From Emiliania huxleyi CCMP1516 (lineage: Eukaryota > Haptophyta > Isochrysidales > Noelaerhabdaceae), in assembly GCF_000372725.1 (NCBI RefSeq), contig NW_005200087.1, forward strand, positions 56,307 through 120,306: 64,000 nucleotides of DNA, read 5' to 3'. A model generated the notes under the pieces. That model searched no databases, was not told where the DNA came from, and was given only the letters and a program-made list of their open reading frames with translations. The position numbers and the translations under genes were made by a program. Of the stretch, positions 31,900 through 42,884 are shown one piece after another (position 1 is the first letter of the stretch; each line of letters starts with the position of its first letter).

Positions 31900-34754
31900 A
31901 TGCCCTATGCCTCATTTTCGTCCACGGCCGACCTCAGGGCCGCGGTCAACCTGTGGTGCACCGACGAGTCGGCGGCCCTCGCACGGTATGGCCACATTTC
32001 GGGGTGGGACGTTGGGGCCATCACGGACATAGCGGGTCTGTTCTGCGCTGAGTCGTGGTGCCCGAATGTATACGTGGGCTCGTCTCCGACAGGCAAGGAA
32101 ACGTGCAACCCAGACATCTCGGCTTGGAACGTGTCGGCGGTCAGAGACATGAGCAATACGTTCAGAGGCGCCTCCGCCTTCAACCAGAACATCGGGCCGT
32201 GGGTTACGTCGGGGGTCACCGAGATGCTGTGCATGTTCCAAGGCGCCGCCTCCTTCGACCAGGACATCGGGTCGTGGGACACGTCGGCTGTAACTCGCAT
32301 GTGGGCGACGTTTTATGGTGCCTCCTCCTTCAACCAGGACATCGGGTCCTGGGACACATCGGCTGTGACCACCATGAACTCCATGTTCGGCGGCGCCTCC
32401 TCCTTCGACCAGGACATCGGGTCGTGGAACGTGTCGGCGGTCACCATTATGAGCGGCATGTTCTGGAACGCCATCGCCTTCGACCAGGACATCGGGTCGT
32501 GGGACGTGTTGGCGGCCACCGACATGAGCGGCATGTTCGCACTCGCCTCCTCCTTCAACCAGAACATCGGGCCGTGGGTAACGTCGGCGGTCACCGTGAT
32601 GGTGGGCATGTTCCGAGACGCCGCCTCCTTCGACCAGGACATCGGGTCGTGGGACACGTCGGCGGTCACCAATATGGTCGAGATGTTCGACCGCGCCACC
32701 TCCCTCAGTGACTGCAACAAGGCGCTCATCTACGCCAGCTTTGTGAAGCAGACGAGCGCGTGGCCCGACGCCTACGACTGGAGCTCGTTTGCGTGCCCGC
32801 CGTCGCCGCCGTCGCAACCGCCTCGCCCTCCCACATCGCCGCCGCCGCCGCCGCCCTCCGCCTCGCCCTCGCCGCCGCCGCCCTCGGCTTCGCCCTCGCC
32901 GCCGCCTCCCTCGGCTTCGCCCTCGCCGCCGCCTCCCTCGCCGCCGCCGCCGCCGCCGCCCCCCTCCGCCTCGCCCTCGCCGCCTCCGCCCTCGGCTTCG
33001 CCCTCGCCGCCGCCTCCCTCGCCGCCGCTGCCGCCGCCGCCCTCCGCCTCGCCCTCGCCGCCGCCGCCCTCGGCTTCGCCCTCGCCGCCGCCTCCCTCGC
33101 CGCCGCCGCCGCCGCCGCCCCCCTCCGCCTCGCCCTCGCCGCCGCCGCCCTCGGCTTCGCCCTCGCCGCCGCCTCCCTCGCCGCCGCCGCCGCCGCCGCC
33201 CTCCGCCTCACCGTCTCCGCCGCCTCCCTCCGCCTCACCGTCTCCGCCGCCTCCCTCCGCCTCACCGTCTCCGCCTCCTCCCTCCGCCTCGCCGCCGCCG
33301 CTGTCGCCGCCCGCCTCCCCCCCCTCTGCGCCGTCGATTACTTCCACGCGCTCGCCGAACGATGAGGGGGCAAGCTCAGGGGGGGCAAGCATTCCCGTCA
33401 TCGCGGGGGCGGTCGGTGGCTTCCTGGCATGTCTCCTTATGTTAGGCGTCGTGTACATGATTTGCCGCCGCCGCACAGCAGCCCAGGGGCAAGCCCGGCG
33501 AGGCGTCTCCGCGGTTGATCAGCATCGCAGGGGCGCCATCGAGCCGAGGGTTTCCACAATCTTGGAGCGCGACCCGAGCATCTCCGAGGCGGCGCACGAC
33601 TACGAGAAGATGAACATCGCAACGCCCAAGCAGCTCACCTACGTCGGCGCCGCCGAAAACCGGCGCGGCATCACCAACTTCATGTGCGTCGACGAGAAGG
33701 TCGTCCTGCTCCGCAAGCTCAAGGGCCTCGATGGCATGCGCGAGGAGGTGGCCGCCTTCGCCGCGTCAGCCGCCGGCCAGGAGCCGGGCGGCTTCCACGG
33801 CACCGCCGGGGAGGAGCTCTCCGAGTGCCTCGCGTACGTGCTTGACTCGGAGGCGGGCGCGAGCAGCATCCACTTCCAGCACGGGTTGATGCGCGATTGC
33901 GACGCTAACGGCCAGCTGTTGCCAGAGCGCATCAAGTGGGTCAACGGCCGCGGCGTTGGCGGCAAGCGCCTCGCCGACTTCTTCGACGACGAGCGCGTCC
34001 AGAAGTCGGGTGTAAAGATCGAGCACGTCGCTGCGCTCCGCCTCTACACCACCGCCGCATTCGCCCACATCAACGACCCACTGCGCGACATGGAGCGGCG
34101 CAAGGCGGGCAAGCCGCACCCGCTGCCTATGATCGTGACGCTCGTCGAGGAGGCGTGCAAGAAGCTCGGCGCCGCCGAAGCGATGCAGGCAGACGCGAAC
34201 CAGCCGATGGACCTCTTTCGAGGCATGAAGTCGGTCGAGCTGCCGCCCAACTTCCTGAACGAGGGCGGCGTCGAGATCGCGCCCATGAGCACCACAGCGG
34301 ACCTCAAGGCCCGCCCCAAAGCAACTTTTTTCGTTGCCCTCGGCCTAGCCCTCACTGGCCCTCCCCCCTCCCGGCACGCTCCAGGTCGCAGTTGAGTACT
34401 CGATTAGCACGACGTCCGTGATCCTGCGCATCGCGACGTCGAGTGCCGTCAAGCGCGGTGTGGGCGTTAAGTGGCTCTCGGCTTTCCCCGCCGAGGAGGA
34501 GATCCTCTTCCCGCCTCTCACCCACATGCAGGTCAGTCCGCCGCCCGCCCAGGACCTGACCTTAGTGGGTTAGTGGGTTGGGGAGTGGAGGGGGGGGGGG
34601 GGGGGGCAGCGCAAACCTCAAATACCTAGAGGCGCGCGTGTGGAGACCTCATGTTGCCGCCGCACGATGCACTCAGGCGGTGGGCACGCTCGAGACGTTC
34701 ACCCTCGACGGGAACGCGTGGACCATCGTCACCGTAGAGCCGACGCTGCCTTGA
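31900..34754 (+). CDS. DUF285-repeat receptor-like protein with ADP-ribosyltransferase-like domain
   Basis: Exons 31900-34308, 34385-34531 and 34677-34754; intron 1 has a GC donor (AAG|GCCC), intron 2 GT. The product has about 877 residues. Residues about 20-280 are roughly nine DUF285 (BspA-type) repeats of about 25 residues ([20 protein letters not shown]). A stalk of about 180 residues of SPPPPSASP repeats follows, then one membrane span ([24 protein letters not shown], residues about 497-520) with a CRRR stop-transfer. The cytoplasmic part ends in an ADP-ribosyltransferase-like fold: the R motif LFRGMK (about 771), the MSTT motif (about 795) followed across the splice by DLKVAVEYS, and the E motif [11 protein letters not shown] (about 840). 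Topology suggests a surface sensor with an intracellular NAD-using domain (inference). The first ATG gives no signal peptide, so an upstream exon probably exists. Confidence 0.85.
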
Positions 34755-35444
34755 GAGCCGTCGATGCCGGCGCTCCTCCGAGATCTCGCCTTCGTCGCCG
34801 TGACATCCGCATGCTGCGGACACCACCGCCCGTACTCTCTTCTCTCTCCTACCCTAGTACCCTTTGGCCAGGCGGGGGCGTGCATTCGCTCTCCACTAGT
34901 TGGCCGTGGCGGTGGCCGCGCGTACTCTCTTCTCTCTCCTACCCTTTGGCCAGGCGGGGGCGTGCATTCGCTCTCCACTAGTTGGCCGTGGCGGTGGCCG
35001 CGCGTACTCTCGCGTTCTCGGCTCCCACGCTCTGCCATGTGCGCGTCGTGGACTCTCGGCCTGTCTGGTCTGGTCTCTCTCTCTGGGCAGCCACTGGGCT
35101 CTGCGTCTGGTCTGCGGGTCTGCCGCGGTCTGCGGCGCCGCGCGCACATGCATGTCACAGAGCGCGCGTGCCCCTGTGCCTTTTTTGGACTTGGCGCGCA
35201 CTATGTGTTGTACAAAAAAGAAAACCGCCCCGACGCCCGAGGGCTAGTTCCATTTCACTGTGGCACAGATCATCTGAGATCTTCAGATCGCGTTACAAAC
35301 CCTTGATTTGACCATTTGCGCCATTTGTACCTCTCGGTGCCTTCCAGAGGCAGCTGATACCCCGCCTAGTAGACGGTACCACACAGCAGGTGGCGCGGTC
35401 CTCTCTCTCCACCTTCCACCTAGCTCTCCACATGCCATCTCGCA
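34755..35444. other. Intergenic with an 82-86-bp tandem duplication
   Basis: At 34829-35003 a unit of about 85 bp (CGTACTCTCTTCTCTCTCCT ... TTGGCCGTGGCGGTGGCC) occurs twice, with a third copy starting. No gene is visible; this is the shared 3' flank of two convergent genes. Confidence 0.7.
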
Positions 35445-37558
35445 TCAGTCCTCTCGCGGCGAAGGCAGCGGAGATGGCAGCGGCGACGGCACCTCCTCCT
35501 CGGAGGAGACGGGCCGTGCCAATGCCTCCTGCCGGCGTGCGAAGACCTCGCCCGGCTCCGATGTAACGCGCGGGCCCTTTAGAGACGAGTCGTGCGTCGC
35601 CGAGATTTTAGCCTCGGGCATGCGCCCGAAGACCGAGATCGGCCGTGCGCCGGGAGTCTCCTCCGCCTCGTCGTCCGCCGGGCAGCCGCCGCCATAGTCG
35701 GGCGCGTGGAAGTGGCGCTTGCGGAACGTGTTTCGCGTCGGGCTGTCCGCGGCACGTGCGGCCGAGCCGGGCGAACCAGGGCGGTGTTCGGCGCGGTCGC
35801 TGATGTAGGCAATGGCTGTGGCGGCAAGGGTCGCCAGAGAAGGATTGCTGCTGAGGCTAGAGGAGACGGCAGCAAGGAGTGGCGTCAGGCCGTCGCCACG
35901 CAGCACCTCCTGCTTCGCTGCCGGATTGAGAGATGCGTTCAGCACGATGCCAATCGTGTTGGCGACCAAACGCTCGCGCTGCTCGGCTGTGGCGTCCGCG
36001 CCCATCGCGCGGACCCAAGTGCTCACGCCCTTGGCATCGACAGCGTCCGAAGTGAGCTCGTGCAAGAGCTCGACGGCACCAAACACGACGCCTGTCTCGA
36101 GGAGCGCGCTCCTGCTCTCGGGGCTGCAAGCCGCGCAGTTGAAGAGGACGCCCGCCACGCGCCCTCGCAGCAAGGGCCCCGCCTCGACCTGCTGGAGGAG
36201 CTCGCCCAGCAAGGACAGGGCCTGCACGGGGTCGTCTCCGCCCCGTCTCATCGTCTCCACCTCGCCATCGCGAATGGCCTCCGCGCATTTCGGGTCGGCC
36301 GCTGCGTTGAGCAGCGCACCGGCCGCCGGCTCCCGCACCTATCGCCACGTCGTTATCGGTGGAACGGCCAACACGCCTGAGGGCCTGAGGGGCTGAGGGG
36401 CTGGCGCACAGAGGGCGTGGCTGTGGAGAGGCACGAGAGCAGCGCCGGGATCCCGCCTGCCTCGAGCAACAGCTCACACGCAGGATGGTGTGCGGTGGCG
36501 TTGAGCAGTGCCACTGCAGCCGCTGCGGCGGTGTCCCTATCCTCCGACTCCAGAATCTCGACCAACGGGGCAACTCCACTGGCCAGCACTAGGGCTTGCC
36601 GCCCCACCTCCTCCACGAGGATGGACGCGAGCGCGCCCGCCGCAAAGCCAGACACCGGTGACGTATCGAGCAGCGCGACAAGTGACGCCACGGCGTCAGC
36701 CTCGATGGCGTGAAGGCGAGCCGCCTCCGAGTGCGCGCACAAGTTGCCCAGAGCGCCGGCGGCATTCGCATTCTGCAGCTCCTCGCCCGGGCGGAGGCGC
36801 TCAAGCAGGACCTGCAAAAGGCCCGCGTCGGACGGGAGCTCGTCCCAGAGCAAGCCTCCTGACCCGCGGTGGGCCATGTTTAGGATAGCGCCCGCAGCCC
36901 AAGCAGCGACGTCACCATTGGCCCCGGGCTGGCCAGCAACGCTAATGAGCACCGTCAGCGCCCCGACCTGCAAGAGGCTGGCGGGGGCGTTCCCGTCGCT
37001 GATCGTGGCATTGAAGAGGCAAGCTGCAGCTGGCCGCTGCAGCTGCTCCTTCTCGCTGCGAAGGAGGTGCAGCAGTGGCGTGTACCCCGTACGGACGGTG
37101 CCAAGCTGGGCGGCGGCGGCAGGATCGGCTGCAATGTTAGCGAGGCACCACGCGGCCCGTGACTGCATCTCGAGCTCCCCCCCGCCGTCGGCTGCAGCCT
37201 CCTCCTCGAGGAGCGACATGAGCGCGGCCACGGCGCCCGCCTCGCGAAGCTTGGTGCAGTTCGTCGCCTCGTCGCGGCTGGCGTGCACCAGAGCGCCTGC
37301 CGCGCTGAGCCGCGCTGCACGCGTCTGCGAGGAGAGCAGGCCAACGAGCGGGACGAGTAGATCGAGGACCGCGCCCAATAATAGGCGCACATCGAGCGGC
37401 TCACAGGCGGCGCAAGCGGCGCACACTCGCAACTCCCGGGCTTCTCCCGGCCCCACAGCGCGTCGCGGCTGTCCTCCGCTCCCGTAAGCCGCCCCGCCAC
37501 GGCGTCGTCTCTTGGGCGGCGGCGTTCGGCGTCGGGAGCCGTCGCCGGCGCTTAACAT
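35445..37558 (-). CDS. Armadillo-repeat protein
   Basis: A 680-residue protein of two exons (37558-36410 and 36338-35445) joined by a 71-nt GT-AG intron; splicing reads ATPS|VREPAAGALLNAAAD. A basic Lys/Arg-rich N-terminus (possible nuclear signal RRRTPPPKRRRR) precedes about ten ARM repeats with motifs such as GALVHASRDEATNCTKLREA, NANAAGALGNLCAHSEAARL and ALLNATAHHPACELLLEAGG. The last 130 residues are Ser/Pro-rich and probably disordered. ARM arrays form superhelices that bind protein partners; the closest plant analogues are importin-alpha-like or ARO-type scaffolds, but nothing fixes a specific partner. The intron begins GTGCGCCAGCC and the downstream exon begins GTGCGGGAGCC. Confidence 0.85.
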
Positions 37559-37741
37559 CCTCCTTTTTCTTTTTCGCAGAGTCGAAGTGTTAGTGCCAGT
37601 GCGCGCCAGTCCCGAGCCTAAAAAGAAAGAAAGAAAACAGACAACCCAAGGGCCTAGTGTCGTGCGAGCGACCAGGGCAAATTCTTTTTTCTACAACAGT
37701 TGTGCAAGCATGCCCCCGGGGCATGCTTTCCGCCGAGGTCG

Positions 37742-39241
37742 ATGGGAGATAGCGCCACGAGGACCTCCGCCGAGGTCGATGCCGACACCGACGCCGTCGC
37801 TGCAGCCAAGGCGACTGCAGCGCTGCTTCGTCAGCTGCGCGTACACGACGCCGCCGCCAGCCTCACCGCGCACGCTCACCCCGGTGCTCGCTTCTGCTCG
37901 AATGCCCATTGCCTGTGCGCAGCCGAGGTGACGGTTGGAGGGCACGTCATCAGCGTCGGGCATGGACGGCTCGACGACACGCTCGACGTCTGCAAGGTGA
38001 CGGAGCGCATCCTCCGCACACCGTGCCGCTGCTGTGCCAGGGATCGTGCACTCGCTCGCCGTGTGGCAAAGGGAGAGGCGCGGGTCTGCTACACGTGCGG
38101 GTCGACGGGCCACCTCGTCCGTCAGTGCCCGCAGACGCGCTGCAACTTTTGCGGCGAGCGAGGCCATCTTGCGGCCGCATGCTCCTTTGGCGGTAGCACG
38201 GCGCGCGACGACCAGTTCCTGCGCTGCGGCCCGGCCTGCTTTGTCCGCCGCTTTGTCGTCCCTCTCCACCGCGCGAGCCTCGACTTCGACCCGGACAGTA
38301 GCCTCCGCGACGGGCGGGCCGGCCTCGCCGCCGACGGCTCAGTGCCAGTGCCAATGTGTGCGCGTACTCACCACTGACGGAGTAGGCGGATCGACCTCGC
38401 CGCGCGGCTTGTCTCCTCGGCCCTCGTCTCGTCGCAGCGGCTGCGGCACAACACCGAGCTCTGCCTGCCCTTCCTCGGCATGGAGCGGCCCAGCTTCCTC
38501 TGCGTCACCGGCGGCCTCGCCCGCGGCATACACCCTTGCGAGGCAGAGACCGCGCACCGGCTGCGCGCCGCGATCGACTACCTGGCCGACGGCGAGCCGG
38601 CCCCACACGCGGCCCGCCCTCGCGAGCTGCGCGGCTTCCGGCTGGCCGAGGGGGGCTTCGAGGAGGCGCTGGAAGAGGCGCTGACCCTCGCGCGCGCGCC
38701 TCCCCGCCGCAGCCGCATCGCCGCGCCGCTGCTGCTGCTGCTGCAGGGCGCGCCCCCCCTCGCGGCGGTGCTGCAGCGCCTCGCGGAGGAGACAGGGGAG
38801 GCGGAGGAGGAGGAGTCTGGGGGCGAGGCTGCGAGCGCGGAGGGGCAGCGCGGCCCGCTGCGGCTCGACGATTGCGTCATTGTTTTGGGTGACGACCGCG
38901 GGCTGACCGGTGAGGAGGTTGAGGCTGCGTGGCGCATCGGCGCCACCGCGGGGGGAGGAGGGCGTGTGCTCGCCGCATCGCTTGGCGGCGGCGCTCTGCT
39001 GGCGAGCCACTGCATCGTGCTCTGCCACCACTACCTCGACGCGCTGCACGACTGCCCGCTGTCGCTGTGGGAGGAGCCATCCACAGAAGTGCAGCGCCTG
39101 AGCAAGCAGCGGCAGCGGCGGCGACGGGCCGGGCGGCGGGGCGTTGAAGCGGCGGCGGTGTCACCGGGCGATGGCGAGGGAGCGGCAACGGGTAGTAAGG
39201 GCGGGGACCTGTTCCTTTTTACCCATCTCACAGTAGAGTAA
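37742..39241 (+). CDS. Zinc-knuckle / TrmY-like SPOUT methyltransferase
   Basis: A 475-residue fusion from two exons (37742-38313, 38386-39241); the 72-nt intron has a GC donor (GACGG|GCGGGC) and TAG acceptor. The N-terminal part has two CCHC zinc knuckles (CYTCGSTGHLVRQC, CNFCGERGHLAAAC) after a Cys-rich segment. From FVVPLHRASLDFDPDSSL onward it matches the TrmY/DUF358 family, tRNA pseudouridine-54 N1-methyltransferases known from Archaea: GRIDLAARLVSSALVSSQRL, LRGFRLAEGGFEEAL, the SAM-site motif VIVLGDDRGLTGEE and the closing SHCIVLCHHYLDA. SPOUT enzymes bind SAM in a C-terminal knot, which is complete here. The knuckles likely help RNA binding (inference). The last 40 residues are Arg-rich. 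Its final codons and 3' flank are shared with an LTR element at 53.1 kb. Confidence 0.85.
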
Positions 39242-39591
39242 GAGAGGTGTCCGTTTTTATTTATTTATTTTACACATTAGTAAACACGAGTCGAGAGGAT
39301 CCTAGAGCGCATCCGCTCCATCCGGACTTTTCGTTGAGGCAGTCACAGTCAGTCAGTCTATAGACACACCTCCTTTCGTTGAGGCACATTTGACAATAAA
39401 TAAACGGCTCTGCAGGGACACAGCTCTCTCGGCGTCTGGGGAGTAAACCGCTTCGTTCGTGCCGCCGGGGTGTATACTCTGTACGGTGGCGCGTCTCGTG
39501 CGCGCACCGTGGGACAGGGATCCCGGATCGGACCACAGCCGGTCAGCTTCCAGCGCGCGATTTGAGAGACACATCGCCCGTCCGCGCGCTC
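39242..39591. other. Convergent 3' flanks, no gene
   Basis: 3' regions of the TrmY-like gene and cyanase. Contains TTTTTATTTATTTATTTTAC (39255-39274), which on the minus strand provides AATAAA-type signals. Confidence 0.5.
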
Positions 39592-40312
39592 TTAGTCCCT
39601 CGGACTCGAAGCCGTGTTGTCGGCGGCCTGCTGCTCGATGAAGGGCAGGAACTTGCCGTTGAATGTGATGACGACGCGCTTCTCGCCCGCCTTGCCGGTT
39701 GTCGTCCCGACATCGCCTTCGCGGCCGTGGGATGGCAGGAGTCACCGCCGGAGCTCCGACCAGGGGTTGGTGGCGCAGGCGAGGGAGTGCAGGCGAGGGC
39801 TGTGGGCGTGAACAGTGCAGGCGAGGGTGGGCACAGTAAAAGTCGATTGCCGACATGATGCCGTCGCCGCACTCCTCGTTGATGATCCGCTTGATCGCCT
39901 CGCCGTAGTGCGTGACCGCCTCGTACGTGCGGTAGACGTTTGGCTCCTGCAGGATCCTCTCGTCAAAGCCACGCATCGGAAAGTGCGCCATCATCGCTTG
40001 CACATCGTCGTCGCTGACAGAAGGCAGCGCCTTCTTGAGCTTGGGTGCCGTATTCGCCTTGAGCTGAGCCTGGCCGAGGAAGAGCTGGGCAGTGTAGGTG
40101 TTGGTCAGGCCGAGCTTCGTCGCAAGCTCGTCGAAGGAGAGTCCCGCCTCCTCCTTCGCAGCGATAAGACGGCTCGAGCGCTCGGCCACCTCGTCGAGCC
40201 TCACGTCGTAGTCCGAGCTGCTCGCCATCGGAGCCGAGGACCGCGCGGCGGCGTATCGGTGCAGCGGGGTGGGCAGCAGACCCGTGGCGGTGGCGAGGAC
40301 GGCAGCGAGCAT
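39592..40312 (-). CDS. CYN: Cyanate hydratase (cyanase)
   Basis: A 200-residue cyanase, which converts cyanate plus bicarbonate to ammonia and CO2. Exons 40312-39835 and 39716-39592 are joined by a 118-nt GT-AG intron (phase 1) whose interior repeats CCCTCGCCTGCACT. The N-terminal helical DNA-binding-like domain (LSFDELATKLGLTNTYTAQL, LGQAQLKANTAPKLKKAL) and the catalytic domain are complete: YRTYEAV holds the catalytic Arg and Glu, and GDGIMSAIDF the catalytic Ser. Exon 2 supplies RVVITFNGKFLPF, the family's C-terminal signature. An N-terminal extension (MLAAVLATATGLLPTPLH) resembles a signal or organelle-targeting peptide. The more upstream frame start is not ATG, so the ATG at 40312 was chosen. 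Confidence 0.93.
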
Positions 40313-40994
40313 ATTGAACACCCGGGCTGGCGGCAGAGCCGTGGCGGGTGGCGGCCGAGGAAGACGCGAGCCCGACTCTCTGCAGGGTTCCGGCTCCTAG
40401 GATTCCTACAGGCCTTGTCAGGTTCTCGCTCATCCACCCACCCTCCTCGACCTTCCCGACGATACCAGCGGGCCCGCCTCCACCTAGAAGACTGGTGCTG
40501 GGGGGTGGGTGTTCCCTGCTTCAGGCTACTGCATATACCTGAGCTAGGGCCTGAGAGGCCTCGCTGGAGCCGAGGCATAGCGGCGTGATTTCGGACCTCC
40601 ACCACCCTCGTCATGTCCCGGGCTGTGTGGCCTCAACCCTAGCCGGCCCGCTGTTCCTAGGAATGCGCGAGCTGTCCGAAGCTGTCACAGCTAGGGTTGC
40701 AAGACCTCAAAAGCCGGCCATCCACCACCCGAAAATGGCCGCCCTCCCCTCCAGAGCGCCGCCACAGCCGTCGTGCAAAACGGCCCAACCACCGACACGA
40801 CCGCCACCGTCCGGCGGCAAGGCATACGCTCTGAGGCCGTAGAATGGGTACGGCTGCATCTAGCTCTTTGCGCGGGTCAAGTGTACCTGGTCTCCCCTTG
40901 ATGGTCCTAGGCGGGCTTCTTCACAGGAGTCGATCTTGGAGAGGGGCAGTGCTCACTCTGCACTCTCTGGTCGGCCTGCTGTATCGACCCGTCG

Positions 40995-41180
40995 TGGCTT
41001 CACATCTACCTCGTGCCAGCGGCTCTCCTCGGCACCAGAGCGCTCCATCGAACGCCAGAGCCTGTCCTGGGGCGGGTCCCCACGCCCTTACAATCATACG
41101 CATAAAAAAACCCGGACTCAATCGATTGTACTGCGGTGGTGTGAGTGAATGCACCATGAGCAAAAACCTGACTTGGCCTG
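40995..41180. repeat. 186-bp direct repeat, copy 1
   Basis: Identical by eye to 41578-41763. It starts TGGCTTCACATCTACC and ends ACCTGACTTGGCCTG. The pair could be the terminal repeats of a very small LTR element (TRIM-like), but I find no matching target duplication and the ends are not TG...CA. Confidence 0.9.
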
Positions 41181-41577
41181 CGTTCAACGCGACCCGAGGG
41201 CATCTCCCACACTGCCGCACGCTAGCTACACTCACGATCCCCACAGGACATTCGGTTACTCCAGCGGGCCGGGGCGGGTGTCCCCCGTCGGGAACTGCCT
41301 GCCCTGTCATCAAGAGCGCTATTTAAAAGGTGATCAGCGCTGTGGCACCTTCTTTCCGTTGCCTCACCAGCTCTTTCGTGCCGTCCCCGCACGGCAGGGC
41401 TTCGCGTGGAAAATCACATCCTCGCGATTCTCGGGCTTTGGCTGCCAGCGGATGTGGCTGGCGCAAATACACTCCGAATTACCGCATATGTGAGTAGCCT
41501 CGTGGTCTTTGCTCGGCGGAGGCCCGTGGACAGCCGCACATATCCAGCGGTGCAGTCGGACTATGCGAAGGCGGCCT

Positions 41578-41763
41578 TGGCTTCACATCTACCTCGTGCC
41601 AGCGGCTCTCCTCGGCACCAGAGCGCTCCATCGAACGCCAGAGCCTGTCCTGGGGCGGGTCCCCACGCCCTTACAATCATACGCATAAAAAAACCCGGAC
41701 TCAATCGATTGTACTGCGGTGGTGTGAGTGAATGCACCATGAGCAAAAACCTGACTTGGCCTG
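41578..41763. repeat. 186-bp direct repeat, copy 2
   Basis: Second identical copy, 583 bp downstream of the first. The 397 bp in between have no coding capacity. Confidence 0.9.
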
Positions 41764-42398
41764 TACGGGGATAGAGTCCTGGGGGTCTGTTTTCCTCGCT
41801 GACACCCTATGCAATAGGTAGGTAGGTCCGGCTTTGACCGCCCCAGAGGGCCCTGCAACAGGTAGGTAGCCCGTGTTTTCGTCTTTTTTCGCTTCGCTGC
41901 GCGGCCTGGGGATAGATAGGTAGGTAGGGCGTTTTGGCGCGAGTCGTGGTCAACAGACCCCCTATCCGTGGTCGGAGCCGGAACCCAGGTGTGGGGCAAA
42001 TAAGTATTATTTCTTTTTCAGTGAATGTAGCTCTGACGAACATACCCGAGGGTGAACTGCTGAGGCAACCCTGTCTGCACGTCTCGCGCGCGCGTGAACA
42101 GGGCTCCAGGCCCCAAATGACGTGTGAGTGTTAGATTTGTTTGGTATTGCTAAAAATCTCTCTCAGGGTTTGCGATGAGGAGCGATCCGAACGTGGTATT
42201 CGGGTGATCAGAGCACTATTAGTAGGTAGGTAGGTAGAAAGGTGAAGAACAGCCAGGCTCGGACTGGACACCAACGCGGTATGGGTGGACGCTGGACAGA
42301 TGATGACGACACGCACTATTAAGAGGAAAGAAAAGAAATGCGACTGCGCGCCTTGCCTTGCCGCAAGTGCGACCTGGCCACCTTTCCTTTCCCCAACC

Positions 42399-42884
42399 AT
42401 GATGCTCCCGCTGATGCTCGCCATCGCCGGCGCGCCCGAGCTGAAGGAGAGCGTCGGCTGCGGCACCGGCATGTACGTCTACAACCCGGGTTGCGGCATG
42501 GAATCGCCGGTCGAGGGCATCTTCGGCGACCCGCAGGCGGGCTGCGAGCAGTGCATGCGCATCCTGGTGAAGGAAGGCAACTTTAAGGGCTGCGAGGAGA
42601 AGGTGACGTGCGAGCAGGAAGGAGGCGGCTTCCTCTTCGGCGGCGGCAGCAAGGTCATCTTCATGAAGGCGCTGGCTGCGCCGTCGCCGCCGCCGCTGCC
42701 GCCCACGCCGCCGACGATGCCTCCGCCCGAGGAGGATCTGTGGGACGAGTACTGCCCTGACGACATGGAGAAGGATGAGTGCAAGCAGAAAGCAGCCATC
42801 GCAGGCGGCGCCGCCACCGTCTGTGTCCTCGCGATTGTTGTTGTTGGCGCCTCCAAGAAAGGCGGATCTGTGCCGCAGCTCTGA
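42399..42884 (+). CDS. Small Cys-rich membrane protein
   Basis: A 161-residue single-exon protein. The hydrophobic start MMLPLMLAIAGA suggests a signal peptide. The central part has eight or more Cys (GCGTGMYVYNPGCG, GCEQCMRILVKEGNFKGCEE), then a Pro-rich linker (PSPPPLPPTPPTMPPPEE), a short Cys pair, and one predicted membrane span near the C-terminus (AAIAGGAATVCVLAIVVVGA) with a short basic tail. This is the layout of a type I surface protein. No family recognised. Confidence 0.7.
   Translation: MMLPLMLAIAGAPELKESVGCGTGMYVYNPGCGMESPVEGIFGDPQAGCEQCMRILVKEGNFKGCEEKVTCEQEGGGFLFGGGSKVIFMKALAAPSPPPLPPTPPTMPPPEEDLWDEYCPDDMEKDECKQKAAIAGGAATVCVLAIVVVGASKKGGSVPQL

Larger units (their letters stand above)
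40313..42398. other. Repeat-rich intergenic region
   Basis: About 2 kb without a supported gene. It contains a pair of identical 186-bp direct repeats (listed separately), stretches of GGTAGGTAGG, a copy of the GAACAGCCAGGCTCGGACTGG repeat at 42222-42316, and short blocks shared with 47.6 kb (CAGGGTTTGCGATGAGGAGC at 42165-42184). Confidence 0.6.

Noticed and set aside
32726-33476. Glu/Gly-rich and Ala/Arg-rich ORFs opposite the DUF285 gene
   Set aside because: Shadow frames of the SPPPPSASP stalk.
40995-41763. Full LTR retrotransposon
   Set aside because: Identical direct repeats exist but there is no target duplication, no coding sequence and no convincing primer-binding site, so it is listed only as a repeat pair.
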